Positions 7,618 through 18,220 of a stretch of 35,969 nucleotides of DNA are shown here, piece after piece. Position numbers and translations under genes: made by a program. Position 1 is the stretch's first letter; each line of letters starts with the position of its first letter. The DNA comes from Phycisphaerales bacterium UBA3190 (GTDB taxonomy: Bacteria; Planctomycetota; Phycisphaerae; Phycisphaerales; UBA1924): assembly GCA_002364005.1 (NCBI GenBank), contig DEXG01000014.1, positions 12,317-48,285 on the forward strand, in the 5' to 3' direction. The notes under the pieces were generated by a model, which saw only the letters and a program-made list of their open reading frames with translations, was not told the DNA's origin and did no database searches.

Positions 7618-8556
7618 TCACCCGCGTGTCGGCTCAACACTGGGCGTGCGTGTCACGCGGTCCATCGTCATCCCGAACAGATCCGCGCTGTACGACGCCT
7701 CGTCACGGCGCTCGGACAGCGGGCCCTCCGCGTCGCCACGCAGGAACTGACGCACCAGGCGCTGCTTGTCTTCCAGCTTCGCCGCCTCTTCAGTCGGCAG
7801 GTCCCGCAGATGCTCGAACCACTGCCGCTCGTGCAAGCACAGCATCACACCCCGGTCGAGCATCGCCATGCGATCGGCGATGGTAAACGCGCTGTCCATC
7901 TCGTGCGTCACCACCACGCTCGTCACACCAAGCTGGCGCGTCAGCGCGATCATCAGCTGATCGATCTGAGCGCTCGTCACCGGGTCGAGCCCCGCGCTGG
8001 GCTCATCATAAAAGAGGATCTTGGGATCCAGCGCCAACGCTCGGGCCAGCCCCGCACGCTTCTTCATGCCGCCCGAGATCTGAGCCGGGTACTTGTGCGC
8101 GTCCTCGCGCAGACCCACCAGCTCGAGCTTGATCTTCACCTGGATATCGATGATCTCATCGTCCAGGTCGGTGTGCTCACGCAGGGGCAGGGCCACATTT
8201 TCCCCGATGGTCATCGAGTTGAACAGCGCGCCCGATTGAAACAGGATGCCGAACTTCTTGCGGACCTCGTTGAGCGCCTCTTCGCGCAAGCCGCAGATAT
8301 TCTGGCCGAACAGCTCCACGCTGCCCTCGTCGGCTGTGTGGGTGCCGATCATGGTCCTCAGCATCGTCGATTTGCCCGAACCCGAGCCGCCCATGATCAC
8401 CATGGTCTCGCCGGGGTAGACATCGAGATTCACGCCCGAGAGCACCGTCTGATCGCCGAAACGCTTCACCACATTTCGCAGGCGAATAATCGGCGCCTCA
8501 CCCTCCCGCCCTGGCGGGGTGTGATTGATATCAGGCTGCGTCAGATCACTCACCAC
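7618..8556 (-). CDS. mlaF: Mla-type lipid transport ABC ATPase
   Basis: Cytoplasmic ATPase expected to energise lipid transport through an MlaE-type permease. Walker A is GGSGSGKST, the signature is ISGGMKKRAGLARAL (the MlaF form of the ABC signature) and Walker B is ILFYDEPSAGLDPV. The switch histidine is in VVVTHEMDSAF. A C-terminal extension of about 60 residues after the ATPase core is not recognised. Two adjacent GTG codons can serve as start at 8556, with GAGGGA just upstream. The gene precedes mlaD, but no mlaE permease or other Mla gene is found beside it, so the permease must be encoded elsewhere. Confidence 0.9.
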   Translation of the reverse strand: MVSDLTQPDINHTPPGREGEAPIIRLRNVVKRFGDQTVLSGVNLDVYPGETMVIMGGSGSGKSTMLRTMIGTHTADEGSVELFGQNICGLREEALNEVRKKFGILFQSGALFNSMTIGENVALPLREHTDLDDEIIDIQVKIKLELVGLREDAHKYPAQISGGMKKRAGLARALALDPKILFYDEPSAGLDPVTSAQIDQLMIALTRQLGVTSVVVTHEMDSAFTIADRMAMLDRGVMLCLHERQWFEHLRDLPTEEAAKLEDKQRLVRQFLRGDAEGPLSERRDEASYSADLFGMTMDRVTRTPSVEPTRG

Positions 8557-8624
8557 GCGTGTCCCTCATGCGTGCACCGCCGGCATCGCACACGCGTGCT
8601 CTGGCGGGCACCCCAGCCCGGGCA

Positions 8625-9434
8625 TCATGGCCCTTCGGGGTCTTCCTCGCCCGATTCATCGGCTTGATCGGTGTCCGGTGTTTGGACTTCTCCGCCATCT
8701 GCCGGGCGATTCACCGAGCTGTTGTCGCCCGCATCAGCCGGGAGCGTGTATTCCTGACCATCTGGACCAATCAGCATCAGCATCTTGGGTGGGGGCATCC
8801 CGTTGGGACCAGTGCCGCCGCCCTGGCCGTTGGTCTCCATGACATAGATCACAAGGATCCAGCCGCTATCAAACCGCACAGGCATGGGCACAAAGCCAGG
8901 ACGCCCGTTATACGCCTGAATCTGCTGTCCAACCGCGCCGTACCCGCTGAACAGCTCGCCGATCCCGCTGGGCAGGCCAACATAATCACCCAGATCCGCC
9001 TTGTATGAGGCATAGAACGCCGCAAAGTCGGCATCGCTCACATCGCTCGCGGGAGCGATCATCTGTGCCCGGGCCGAATCAAAGTCGCCATTCTGAACAT
9101 CAGTCAGGATGCCCTCGGTCGTTGCCCCGAACTGATTGATGGCCACCTTCATGGCACCGCCAACACCGAAGACAATGCCGGCCCAGATCGCGATCGACAG
9201 AATACTGACGATCAAGCCGCCGATTGCCAGGCCCATGCCGCCGACACGACCCTTGCTGCGTGAAATCCCGAAGATGCCAAAGACACCCAGCAACACCCCC
9301 ACCGGGGCCGTTACGAATGTACAACAGCCCAAAACGCCGAACACAAGCGACAAAATCGCCATGATGCTCGTGCGCTCCGGTTCTTGGTACAGGTTTACAT
9401 CGGAGTTTTCATAGGTGCCTGGCATGTTGCTCAT
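8625..9434 (-). CDS. DUF4190-like membrane protein
   Basis: The N-terminal half has two or three hydrophobic helices around IMAILSLVFGVLGCCTF, GVLLGVFGIFGIS and GMGLAIGGLIVSILSIAIW, the pattern of DUF4190 domains. The remaining ~180 residues lie outside the membrane, form no domain I recognise, and end in an acidic tail (DESGEEDPEGP). The start at 9434 (MSNMPGTYEN) is chosen because the upstream extension is basic and atypical; no strong ribosome site is seen. The gene sits between the cysteine desulfurase and mlaF in the same direction, with gaps of 62 and 68 nt. The function is unknown; the family call is moderate. Confidence 0.65.
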   Translation of the reverse strand: MSNMPGTYENSDVNLYQEPERTSIMAILSLVFGVLGCCTFVTAPVGVLLGVFGIFGISRSKGRVGGMGLAIGGLIVSILSIAIWAGIVFGVGGAMKVAINQFGATTEGILTDVQNGDFDSARAQMIAPASDVSDADFAAFYASYKADLGDYVGLPSGIGELFSGYGAVGQQIQAYNGRPGFVPMPVRFDSGWILVIYVMETNGQGGGTGPNGMPPPKMLMLIGPDGQEYTLPADAGDNSSVNRPADGGEVQTPDTDQADESGEEDPEGP

Positions 9435-9496
9435 AACGCCCAGCGTAGCGGGTTTCACGCCCCTGAGCCAGCAGACCCGCACGAAACACCAAGAAA

Positions 9497-10681
9497 TCAG
9501 GTCGGCATGGCACGCGAAAGCTGCGCAACAACCCGAGAGACGGCATCGATTGCACCCTCAACCTCTGCTTCGGTCGTATCGCGGCTCAGACTCAGCCGGA
9601 TCGAACCATGCGCCACGCGCTCATCAACACCCATCGCCAAAAGCACCGGCGAGGGCTCCAATGAGCCCGACGCGCACGCCGCCCCAGCACTCACGCACAC
9701 ACCCCGCTCGCTCAGCCCCAGCAGCAACGCCTCAGATGACAGCCCCGGGAACCCGATATTGCTCACGCTCCAGAGCCGATGCCCCTGATCCCCATTGATC
9801 TGTGCCCCTGGGCACCGCTCAACGATCCCCTGCTCGAGCCGATCACGCAAGGCCCCCACCGCCTGACGGCTCGATTCGTCGCCCAACCACTCCATCGCCA
9901 CCTCGGCCGCCGCGCCCATACCCGCGATCGCCGGCAAGGCGTGCGTGCCACCCCGGCGCCCGAGCTCCTGCGACCCCGGCGTGGTGGGCAGCAGCCGCAC
10001 CCCACGACGGACCCACAACGCGCCCGCACCCTTGGGGCCGTGGAACTTGTGGGATGAGCAGTTGAGCAGATCAAACGCCGGCGCGTCCTCGCCCCCCAGA
10101 TCGGTCGGCATCTTGCCCACCCACTGGGTCGCGTCGCAGTGAAACAGCACCCCGCTGGATCGGCACAACGCACCGATCTCGTCGACCCGCTGCACCACCC
10201 CGGTCTCGTTGTTCGCCCATTGAACACTGACCATCGCCACCCGGTCGCCATGCTCCTTGAGCAGCTCGCCCAGCCCCTCGACGCTCACCCGCCCGCCGGG
10301 GTCGACCGGGATCATCTTCACCCGCGCTCGCCCCAGATCTTGCAGCTGCTTGCACAGGTTGCGAACCGCGCTGTGCTCGATCTCATTGGTGAGCACCACA
10401 TTCTTGTCTGAGTCATATCGAGCGATCGCCCCCAGCACGCCCCGGATCGCCAGATCGATCGCCTCGGTGCCCGAGCCCGTAAAGGTGATATCCCGCGACT
10501 TGGCACCGAGCAGCTTGGCGACCTGTCCGCGTGCGTGCTCCAGGTCGCGGGCCGCTTCCTGCCCCATGCGGTGCACGCTCGACGGGTTCGCCCAGTGCTC
10601 GCGCAGGGCCATATTCACCGCATCGATCGCCCGGTCGCACGGGCGGGTCGTCGCGTGATGATCGAGGTAGATGCGATCCAT
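9497..10681 (-). CDS. Cysteine desulfurase (NifS/IscS class)
   Basis: PLP-dependent enzyme that takes sulfur from L-cysteine to form a protein persulfide for Fe-S clusters or thiolated RNA. The N terminus YLDHHATTR is typical. His103 (NEIEHSAVRN) stacks on PLP, Lys212 (SSHKFHGPKG) is the Schiff-base lysine, and Cys336 lies in SAGAACASGS, the class I persulfide loop. The 394 residues match the family. The gene follows tetR by 35 nt in the rnpA array. No IscU-type scaffold is adjacent, so whether it serves Fe-S assembly or tRNA modification (MnmA-type) cannot be told. Confidence in the enzyme class is high; the specific symbol is left blank. Confidence 0.92.
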   Translation of the reverse strand: MDRIYLDHHATTRPCDRAIDAVNMALREHWANPSSVHRMGQEAARDLEHARGQVAKLLGAKSRDITFTGSGTEAIDLAIRGVLGAIARYDSDKNVVLTNEIEHSAVRNLCKQLQDLGRARVKMIPVDPGGRVSVEGLGELLKEHGDRVAMVSVQWANNETGVVQRVDEIGALCRSSGVLFHCDATQWVGKMPTDLGGEDAPAFDLLNCSSHKFHGPKGAGALWVRRGVRLLPTTPGSQELGRRGGTHALPAIAGMGAAAEVAMEWLGDESSRQAVGALRDRLEQGIVERCPGAQINGDQGHRLWSVSNIGFPGLSSEALLLGLSERGVCVSAGAACASGSLEPSPVLLAMGVDERVAHGSIRLSLSRDTTEAEVEGAIDAVSRVVAQLSRAMPT

Positions 10682-10716
10682 GATCTGAGTCAGCCCCAGT
10701 CCGCCAAAGAGCCCGG

Positions 10717-11379
10717 TCAGCTACCAGAGTCGAAGCGTTCGTTCTTATTGGCGCGCCCACTCTCGGGCAGATCGTCCTTCTGACCCTCGCGGCCGACGAG
10801 GATCCGGGCCAGCACATCCTTAACATGCGTGCCGCTGCTGTCGAAGCCGTGCCCGGGGACGCCCATGGCCGTCAGCACGCCGTAGCCCATGCCCACATTG
10901 ACCAGCACCCAGGCGATCACCGTGGCACTGAAACGCCCCGTCACCTTGTGCGCCTCCTGGGCCCGCTCGATCTCGCGGGTGATGAACGCGTGCAGGCGGG
11001 TCATATGGTCGCTGACGGCCTTGTGGATCAGGGCATCATCAACCTCGGAGATCGATTGCAGCAAGACCCGGTACCCGTCGCGTCCCTTCTCTGACACCAT
11101 CGGGTTCTCGTCGATGATCTTCTTCAGGCGTGCCCCCGGGTCGTCGACCCCCTCCAGATCGCCCTCCCACTGCTCGAGCGTCTGACGCCCGGTGCGCTCG
11201 ATCAGCGCCACGAACAGGTCACGCTTGGATTTGAAGTGGCGATAGATGATGGGCTCGGTGATGCCCGCCTCTTTGGCGATCTGGGCCGTCGTCGCGCCCG
11301 CGTACCCCTTGGTCGAGAACAACCGGGCGGCTACATCGAGCAGCTGCTCACGGCGTTTGGCTGCTGGGAGTCGACTCAT
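10717..11379 (-). CDS. TetR/AcrR family transcriptional regulator
   Basis: DNA-binding repressor-type protein of 220 residues. The N-terminal helix-turn-helix is complete: REQLLDVAARLFSTKGYAGA, then TAQIAKEAGITEPIIYRHFKSK. The C-terminal ligand-binding half is family-typical in length but reveals no ligand. It has a hydrophobic stretch (VIAWVLVNVGMGYGVLTAMGV), which also occurs in regulators of fatty-acid or envelope genes. The start is placed at 11379 (MSRLPAAKRREQ), with the gene's first 32 nt overlapping the yidD 3' end. Targets are unknown; the downstream cysteine desulfurase or the lipid-transport genes are candidates by proximity only. Confidence 0.9.
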   Translation of the reverse strand: MSRLPAAKRREQLLDVAARLFSTKGYAGATTAQIAKEAGITEPIIYRHFKSKRDLFVALIERTGRQTLEQWEGDLEGVDDPGARLKKIIDENPMVSEKGRDGYRVLLQSISEVDDALIHKAVSDHMTRLHAFITREIERAQEAHKVTGRFSATVIAWVLVNVGMGYGVLTAMGVPGHGFDSSGTHVKDVLARILVGREGQKDDLPESGRANKNERFDSGS

Positions 11380-11692
11380 CTTCGCGATGCCCCTTTCTCG
11401 CTTCAATCGAACCACCCTGGTCCGTATCCGCATCATCCACTTCCGGGATCGGCACGGGATCATACCCACCCTTGACAAACGGGTGACAACGCAGGATGCG
11501 CCCAATCGTCATTCGCGTGCCTCGGATCGGCCCATACAACCGGTATGCATCCAGCCCGTACAGACTACAGGTCGGCTCGTAGCGACACTGCCCGCCGATG
11601 AACGGCGAGAGCGTCACCCGATACAACCGGATCAGCAGCACGAAGGGCACATTGCCCACACGCATCCACATCGGCAGACGACGCTCAGCCAT
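11348..11692 (-). CDS. yidD: Membrane protein insertion efficiency factor YidD
   Basis: Small membrane-associated protein that assists YidC-dependent insertion of membrane proteins. The family core is complete: LLIRLYRVTLSPFIGGQCRY, then EPTCSLYGLDAYRLYG, and the family-typical C-rich and basic stretch RILRCHPFVKGGYDPVP. The cysteines in CRYEPTC and RILRC are the conserved ones. A short, charged C-terminal tail follows. The start at 11692 (MAERRLPMWMR) overlaps the rnpA stop by 8 nt, which matches the classic rnpA-yidD order seen near bacterial origins. The expected next gene, yidC, does not follow; a TetR regulator does, overlapping by 32 nt. Confidence 0.93.
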   Translation of the reverse strand: MAERRLPMWMRVGNVPFVLLIRLYRVTLSPFIGGQCRYEPTCSLYGLDAYRLYGPIRGTRMTIGRILRCHPFVKGGYDPVPIPEVDDADTDQGGSIEARKGHREDESTPSSQTP

Positions 11693-12125
11693 CGCCCCGC
11701 CCCGACTGATCCTGGACGCGCTTGGCATGGACCCGATGGGCGGCTTGCACCGCCTCCAGAAACCAAGCCGCGTACCGCTCAAGGTCCGCCGATTCGTGCG
11801 CCCGTGTCGTCACCACGATGTCGTACGCCCCGCCCGAAGGAGGGGTTGGCAGCTGCCCGCGATTGAGACGAAACGCCTCCCGCATCAGGCGTTTGAACCG
11901 ACCGCGCTGCACCGCCCCGCCGAATCGACGGCCAATCGACAGGCCCAGGCGGTGCTCATCAAGCGAAGTCGGACGCAGGTGGACCGTGATCGGGCCTCGC
12001 GATTTACGCAGACGCGATTCAAAGACAGGCGAGAAATCACCCCCAGCCAGGCGGTGGCGTCGCTGAAACACCGCCCGATTGGACGCGTCATGACTGTGTT
12101 CCGAATGCTGGGTCGTGCCCGCCAT
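11685..12125 (-). CDS. rnpA: Ribonuclease P protein component
   Basis: Protein subunit of RNase P, which binds the catalytic RNA and matures the 5' ends of tRNAs. Family features visible are RHRLAGGDFSPVFESRL (alpha1/beta1 region), RLGLSIGRRFGGAVQ and RGRFKRLMREAFRL, the conserved RNR-type motif that contacts RNase P RNA. The length, 146 residues, is at the upper end of normal. The ATG at 12125 has no Shine-Dalgarno sequence. A hexamer TACTCT ends 6 nt before it, so a leaderless mRNA is conceivable but weakly supported. An intrinsic terminator lies only 37 nt upstream, so rnpA is either transcribed from its own promoter or controlled by attenuation. The usual upstream neighbour rpmH was looked for and not found. 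Confidence 0.92.
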   Translation of the reverse strand: MAGTTQHSEHSHDASNRAVFQRRHRLAGGDFSPVFESRLRKSRGPITVHLRPTSLDEHRLGLSIGRRFGGAVQRGRFKRLMREAFRLNRGQLPTPPSGGAYDIVVTTRAHESADLERYAAWFLEAVQAAHRVHAKRVQDQSGRGDG

Positions 12126-12161
12126 ACAGAAAGAGTACGAGGCGCATCGGCGATGAGCGCA

Positions 12162-12199
12162 TAAAAAATGCCGGGCTGGGGGGGACATCCCAGCCCGGC
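12162..12199 (-). terminator. Intrinsic terminator just upstream of rnpA
   Basis: On the minus strand an 11-bp GC stem (arms GCCGGGCTGGG at 12189-12199 and CCCAGCCCGGC at 12170-12180) with an 8-nt loop is followed by a CA and a run of six Ts (12163-12168). It ends 37 nt before the rnpA ATG, so any transcript arriving from upstream would stop here. It could be a terminator of an upstream RNA or an attenuator in a longer rnpA leader. Confidence 0.8.
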
Positions 12200-12964
12200 G
12201 GGGCCGTCGCCGGTCATCCACCCCGGCGTCGGCAGTCGGGTCGGGGCATTTCTCTCTCCCCGAACACACCCGACCCGTTGTTCGCGCTCGCTCGTCCCGT
12301 CGGGAAACCCGCACACACACGCGGGACAAACAAACGCGTCATCGACGGGTCGCACGCACCACACACCGCGCGGCGTACCCAGTCGTTTCAGTAGCTGATT
12401 CGTAGATGACCGATTGTCGAGTGTCGATGAGCAAACGCTCTCTCGCAAGACCTACCCACCCGGCGTCGGGCTACGCATCAAGCTCTGAATTCGTCGGCCC
12501 CGGGGACGCAGGGCCGACGAGCGAGGTAGCTTCATGTTATCGTCAGCGGATCGCACACACACATCCGACAACCGGGATGAAGCACCTGCTGTGCCTTATT
12601 CTGTTCTCACCGGATTGCTCGAGACTGAGCAGAATCGTTCCGGCGTTGGGTTCGGGTCAGACATGACCCACCGTTCCATACGCATCATGCCATACCCGGT
12701 TCCGGGCGGGGTTGCAGCGCAGTTTGACAATTCGTCATGGAACCGTGATTGATCACATCTGGCCGCATGATTTGCCCAACATTGGCCAGCAGCAGCCAGC
12801 AGTGATCGAGCGTTCACTGATTCCATGCTCCAATCTAAAAACCCTTTCATCTCGTGTCACCTGCATGGCGTGTTTCTCGCTTTGTTCATTGCAGTGCCCA
12901 CGACACACAGTCAGGGCCAGACCAGGAACAGCCACGAGACAGACACGACAAGAGAGGGACCACC
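12200..12964. other. Gene-free, highly structured intergenic region
   Basis: No protein gene is visible in either strand; short ORFs here have atypical composition. Large inverted repeats accumulate between 12200 and 12520, all foldable in a minus-strand transcript ending at the 12162 terminator. The repeats are: arms CGGGTCGGG (12237-12245) and CCCGACCCG (12269-12277); GTCCCG/CGGGAC (12294-12327); and a perfect 10-bp stem TCGTCGGCCC (12491-12500) / GGGCCGACGA (12511-12520). This suggests a structured leader or small RNA. No signatures of RNase P RNA, tmRNA, SRP RNA or rpmH were found. Downstream, 12520-12964 holds a TTGACA at 12724, without a convincing -10, as a possible promoter piece for the 12965 gene. 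Confidence 0.5.
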
Positions 12965-13648
12965 ATGAACCTGTGCACAATCACACTCGCAATGCTCGCC
13001 ACCACGACCGCACTCACCAACGCAGGCGGCCTGTCGATCTATGACAACCGAGCCGACTTCAACATCAACACCGGGCCGCAGACCATCGAAGACTTCGAAG
13101 CCGAGCAGCTGGCCCAGATCGCCATGCCATCGGTCTTCAGTTCGGGACTGGGGGCCAACCTGTTCAACGGCTCGGTCACCTCGTACATCGAGGCGGGCGA
13201 CCCGGACGGGTACGGCTTCCAGAACACCACCGCCGGCGGACGCAAGTACCTGCGGTTCGGCCACAACATCCCCGGCGCTGCGGGCGAGACCGGCTCGTAC
13301 AGCGTTGATTTCACCTTCGGCCAGGCCGTGCAGGCCTTCGGCTTCGACATCTCGGGCTTCCAGCCGCAGGACGGTGCCGACGGCTTCAACCTCACGCTCT
13401 TCAGCAACGGGCAGATCGTTGAAGACCTGTTCGTCCCCGCAACTCAGAACGGGTTTGATGTCGAGTTCTTCGGCTTCGTCGCAGACGCGTCGTTCGATAC
13501 CGCCCGCGTCAACATCCCCGTGCTCAACACCAACTCAACCGCGGACTATGTCGCCTTCGATGAAGTGACCTGGAGCACGGTGCCCACCCCCGCGTCGGCC
13601 TCACTGCTGGCACTGGGCGGCCTGATCGCAACCCGTCGCAAACGCTGA
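12965..13648 (+). CDS. PEP-CTERM-like exported protein
   Basis: Secreted protein of 227 residues with a signal peptide (NLCTITLAMLATTTALTNAGG, cleavage near TNA-GG). The main body contains regions rich in Phe and Asp reminiscent of beta-sandwich domains (SVDFTFGQAVQAFGFDISGF), without a recognised catalytic site. The C terminus is a short sorting-type signal: VPTP, then a hydrophobic segment ASLLALGGLIA, then TRRKR, as in PEP-CTERM proteins, which an exosortase-type enzyme would process at the inner membrane. The ATG at 12965 has AGAGAGGG upstream at good spacing. A strong terminator follows at 13673. The substrate and role are unknown, and the domain fold is inference. Confidence 0.75.
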   Translation: MNLCTITLAMLATTTALTNAGGLSIYDNRADFNINTGPQTIEDFEAEQLAQIAMPSVFSSGLGANLFNGSVTSYIEAGDPDGYGFQNTTAGGRKYLRFGHNIPGAAGETGSYSVDFTFGQAVQAFGFDISGFQPQDGADGFNLTLFSNGQIVEDLFVPATQNGFDVEFFGFVADASFDTARVNIPVLNTNSTADYVAFDEVTWSTVPTPASASLLALGGLIATRRKR

Positions 13649-13672
13649 TCCATCGCGACAATCTCTGCAGCA

Positions 13673-13713
13673 ACGAGCCGGCGCCAGAGGGAGGACGCCG
13701 GCTCGTTTGTTTG
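13673..13713 (+). terminator. Intrinsic terminator between the PEP-CTERM-like gene and nhaA
   Basis: Arms ACGAGCCGGCG (13673-13683) and CGCCGGCTCGT (13696-13706), 11 bp, surround a 12-nt loop and are followed by TTGTTTGTTG. It lies 24 nt past the stop codon of the plus-strand gene and just before the nhaA stop codon, so it may serve both convergent transcripts. Confidence 0.75.
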
Positions 13714-13717
13714 TTGC

Positions 13718-15094
13718 CTAGGCCAGCTCCGACTTTGGTGTGCATATCAGGATCGCGAAACCAACGATACCTGCGATGACCGATGCACCCAGCACACCCA
13801 GCTTGGCCGCATCGAGATCCGTTTCGCTCTGGAACGCGAGGTTTGCGATGAACAGCGCCATCGTAAAACCGATGCCCGACAGCCACGCCGCGCCGAAGAC
13901 ATGACGCCATGATGCGCCCTCCGGCAGCACGCCGATACCCATCTTGTGCGCCAGCCAGGCGAAGCCGAACACGCCAACCGGCTTGCCAACGAGCAGCCCC
14001 AGCACCACACCCCACAACGCCCGGCTCGACCACACGGACGCAGCCGCCTCATCTTCCCCACCACCACTGACCGGCACGCCGGCGTTGGCCAGCGCAAACA
14101 CCGGCAGGATCAAGAAAGCGACCCAGGGGATCAGAGAATGCTCCAAGCGACGCACCGGCGTCTCGACCTTGTGCCCGGCGTCCTCGATCGCGAGCACCGC
14201 AGACTGCTGTCTACCCGTGGTCCAGGTACGCTCGCTGCCCTTCGAGTCCGCATCGAACCGCTCGAGCATCGAGCGAACAAACCCGCTGTAGCGTGCCTGA
14301 TCGACCCGGGTCTTGGCAGGGATGGTCATCGCCACCAGCACCCCAGCGATCGTCGCGTGCACGCCACTCTTGAGCACGAAGTACCAGACGACCAGACCAA
14401 GCAGCATGTATACCAGCACGCGGCGAACACCGATGGCGTTGAGAATCGCCATGAGCATCAGCAGCCCGCCCGCGTACCCGAGGTAGGTCACGCCAATCTT
14501 CTCGGTGTAGAACACTGCGATCACGAGCAATGCGCCAAGATCATCCACGATCGCCAGCGAAGTCAGAAACACCCGCACTGAGAGTGGCACACGCGAGCCG
14601 CACAACGCCAGCACACCCAGCGCAAACGCGATGTCTGTGGCCATGGGCACACCCCACCCGCTCATCGAACCCTGCCCCATGTTGACCAAGGCATACACCA
14701 GCCCCGGAATCGCCATGCCTCCGATCGCGGCCGCGATCGGCAAGGCCGCCTTGCGCGGACTCTGGAGCTCCCCAACCAGCACCTCGCGCTTGATCTCTAA
14801 ACCCACGAGCAGAAAAAACACCGCCATCAACAGGTCATTAATCCACAGAATGAACGGCTTGCTCAGCGCCCAATCGCCAAACCCAACGGTGACTTTGTTC
14901 TGATAGAACAACTCGTTGTAGCTCGCCGCCCAGCCCGAGTTCGCCCAGACCATCGCGCTCAGCGCACAGAGAATCAGCAACACCCCACCCGCCGCTTCGA
15001 ATCGCATGAAGCGATGAAACGGCGAGAGCAGGCGATCCGCTGTGGTTGGGGACAGGTCATGATCAGATTTCGGGATGTCGATTGGTCCGGCCAT
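13718..15094 (-). CDS. nhaA: Na+/H+ antiporter NhaA
   Basis: Inner-membrane antiporter that exports Na+ in exchange for protons, supporting pH and salt tolerance. The 458 residues form about 12 hydrophobic segments. The family's ion-binding aspartates are in LAIVDDLGALLVIAVFY (Asp184 and Asp185), preceded by ATDIAFALG (Asp154). The N terminal half also has the typical LLMAVFFLLVGLEIKREVLVGEL. It is somewhat longer than the E. coli protein (388 residues), due to a hydrophilic stretch around 275-320 (FDADSKGSERTWTTG). The ATG at 15094 begins MAGPIDIPKS. The leader is 85 nt if the promoter at 15186-15213 is real. The salt/pH context fits a marine planctomycete, which is inference. Confidence 0.95.
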   Translation of the reverse strand: MAGPIDIPKSDHDLSPTTADRLLSPFHRFMRFEAAGGVLLILCALSAMVWANSGWAASYNELFYQNKVTVGFGDWALSKPFILWINDLLMAVFFLLVGLEIKREVLVGELQSPRKAALPIAAAIGGMAIPGLVYALVNMGQGSMSGWGVPMATDIAFALGVLALCGSRVPLSVRVFLTSLAIVDDLGALLVIAVFYTEKIGVTYLGYAGGLLMLMAILNAIGVRRVLVYMLLGLVVWYFVLKSGVHATIAGVLVAMTIPAKTRVDQARYSGFVRSMLERFDADSKGSERTWTTGRQQSAVLAIEDAGHKVETPVRRLEHSLIPWVAFLILPVFALANAGVPVSGGGEDEAAASVWSSRALWGVVLGLLVGKPVGVFGFAWLAHKMGIGVLPEGASWRHVFGAAWLSGIGFTMALFIANLAFQSETDLDAAKLGVLGASVIAGIVGFAILICTPKSELA

Positions 15095-15185
15095 AGTCGG
15101 CGATCGTTTTCACAGGCCCACGCCGGGACAAGGTACACGCGGACGAAATCGAACAGACATCGTCATCCATTTATGCGTACACCTA

Positions 15186-15213
15186 TTTATACATGGATCG
15201 AAAAGATTCCCAA
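15186..15213 (-). promoter_or_regulatory. Putative nhaA promoter
   Basis: On the minus strand TTGGGA (15208-15213) and TATAAA (15186-15191) are spaced by 16 nt. The -10 matches 5 of 6 consensus positions and the -35 matches 4 of 6. Transcription would start near 15179, giving a leader of about 85 nt. I saw no clear riboswitch structure in it. The element lies just past the clpB terminator hairpin. Confidence 0.4.
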
Positions 15214-15219
15214 CACAGA

Positions 15220-15252
15220 ACGAGCCGCCGATCAAAGCAATCGGCGGCTCGT
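15220..15252 (-). terminator. Terminator-like hairpin downstream of clpB
   Basis: A perfect 13-bp stem, arms ACGAGCCGCCGAT (15220-15232) and its complement (15240-15252), has a 7-nt loop and sits 32 nt past the clpB stop. The minus-strand tail TCTGTGTTGG is only moderately T-rich, so it may be a weaker intrinsic terminator or an mRNA 3'-end stabiliser. It shares its basal stem sequence (ACGAGCCG) with the terminator at 13673. Confidence 0.6.
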
Positions 15253-15283
15253 GGATGCACATGAAAGATCGAGTGCGATGCGA

Positions 15284-17995
<2,712 letters not shown>

Positions 17996-18155
17996 GGTGT
18001 GGTGCCTCCTTTTTGACACGCCCGCTCGGGTCAGACCCCATGCGAGCATGGCAGAAAAGGTGCAACTGGCGCGCCAAACCCCAACACGCCCCCACAGCTT
18101 CTAAATTCGGCCCTCTTTGACCGGTATTGGCAATCGGCACCGCCATCGCTGCCGG

Positions 18156-18184
18156 TCTGGCAGCCACGGTGAGCGATCTGGCAG
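18156..18184. repeat. 21-bp-spaced direct repeat upstream of clpB
   Basis: The 8-mer TCTGGCAG occurs at 18156-18163 and again at 18177-18184, with starts exactly 21 bp apart (two helical turns), 161-189 nt upstream of the clpB start. This spacing suits a dimeric regulator bound on one face of the helix. It matches no heat-shock element I know (CIRCE or sigma-32 type), so its role is open. Confidence 0.4.
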
Positions 18185-18220
18185 TTCGGTGTGGTGGGGA
18201 ACGGATGCCGCAAGCGCATG

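Noticed and set aside
8554..8598. 9-bp inverted repeat (CACGCGTGT/ACACGCGTG) at the mlaF start
   Set aside because: Simple GC-alternating motif likely in GC-rich DNA; no T run and no second copy, so not called as terminator or operator.
12168..12398. Plus-strand ORF of 76 residues and minus-strand ORFs upstream of rnpA
   Set aside because: No ribosome site, low-complexity Gly/Pro/Arg/Cys content and overlap with strong inverted repeats; no match to L34 (rpmH) in any frame.
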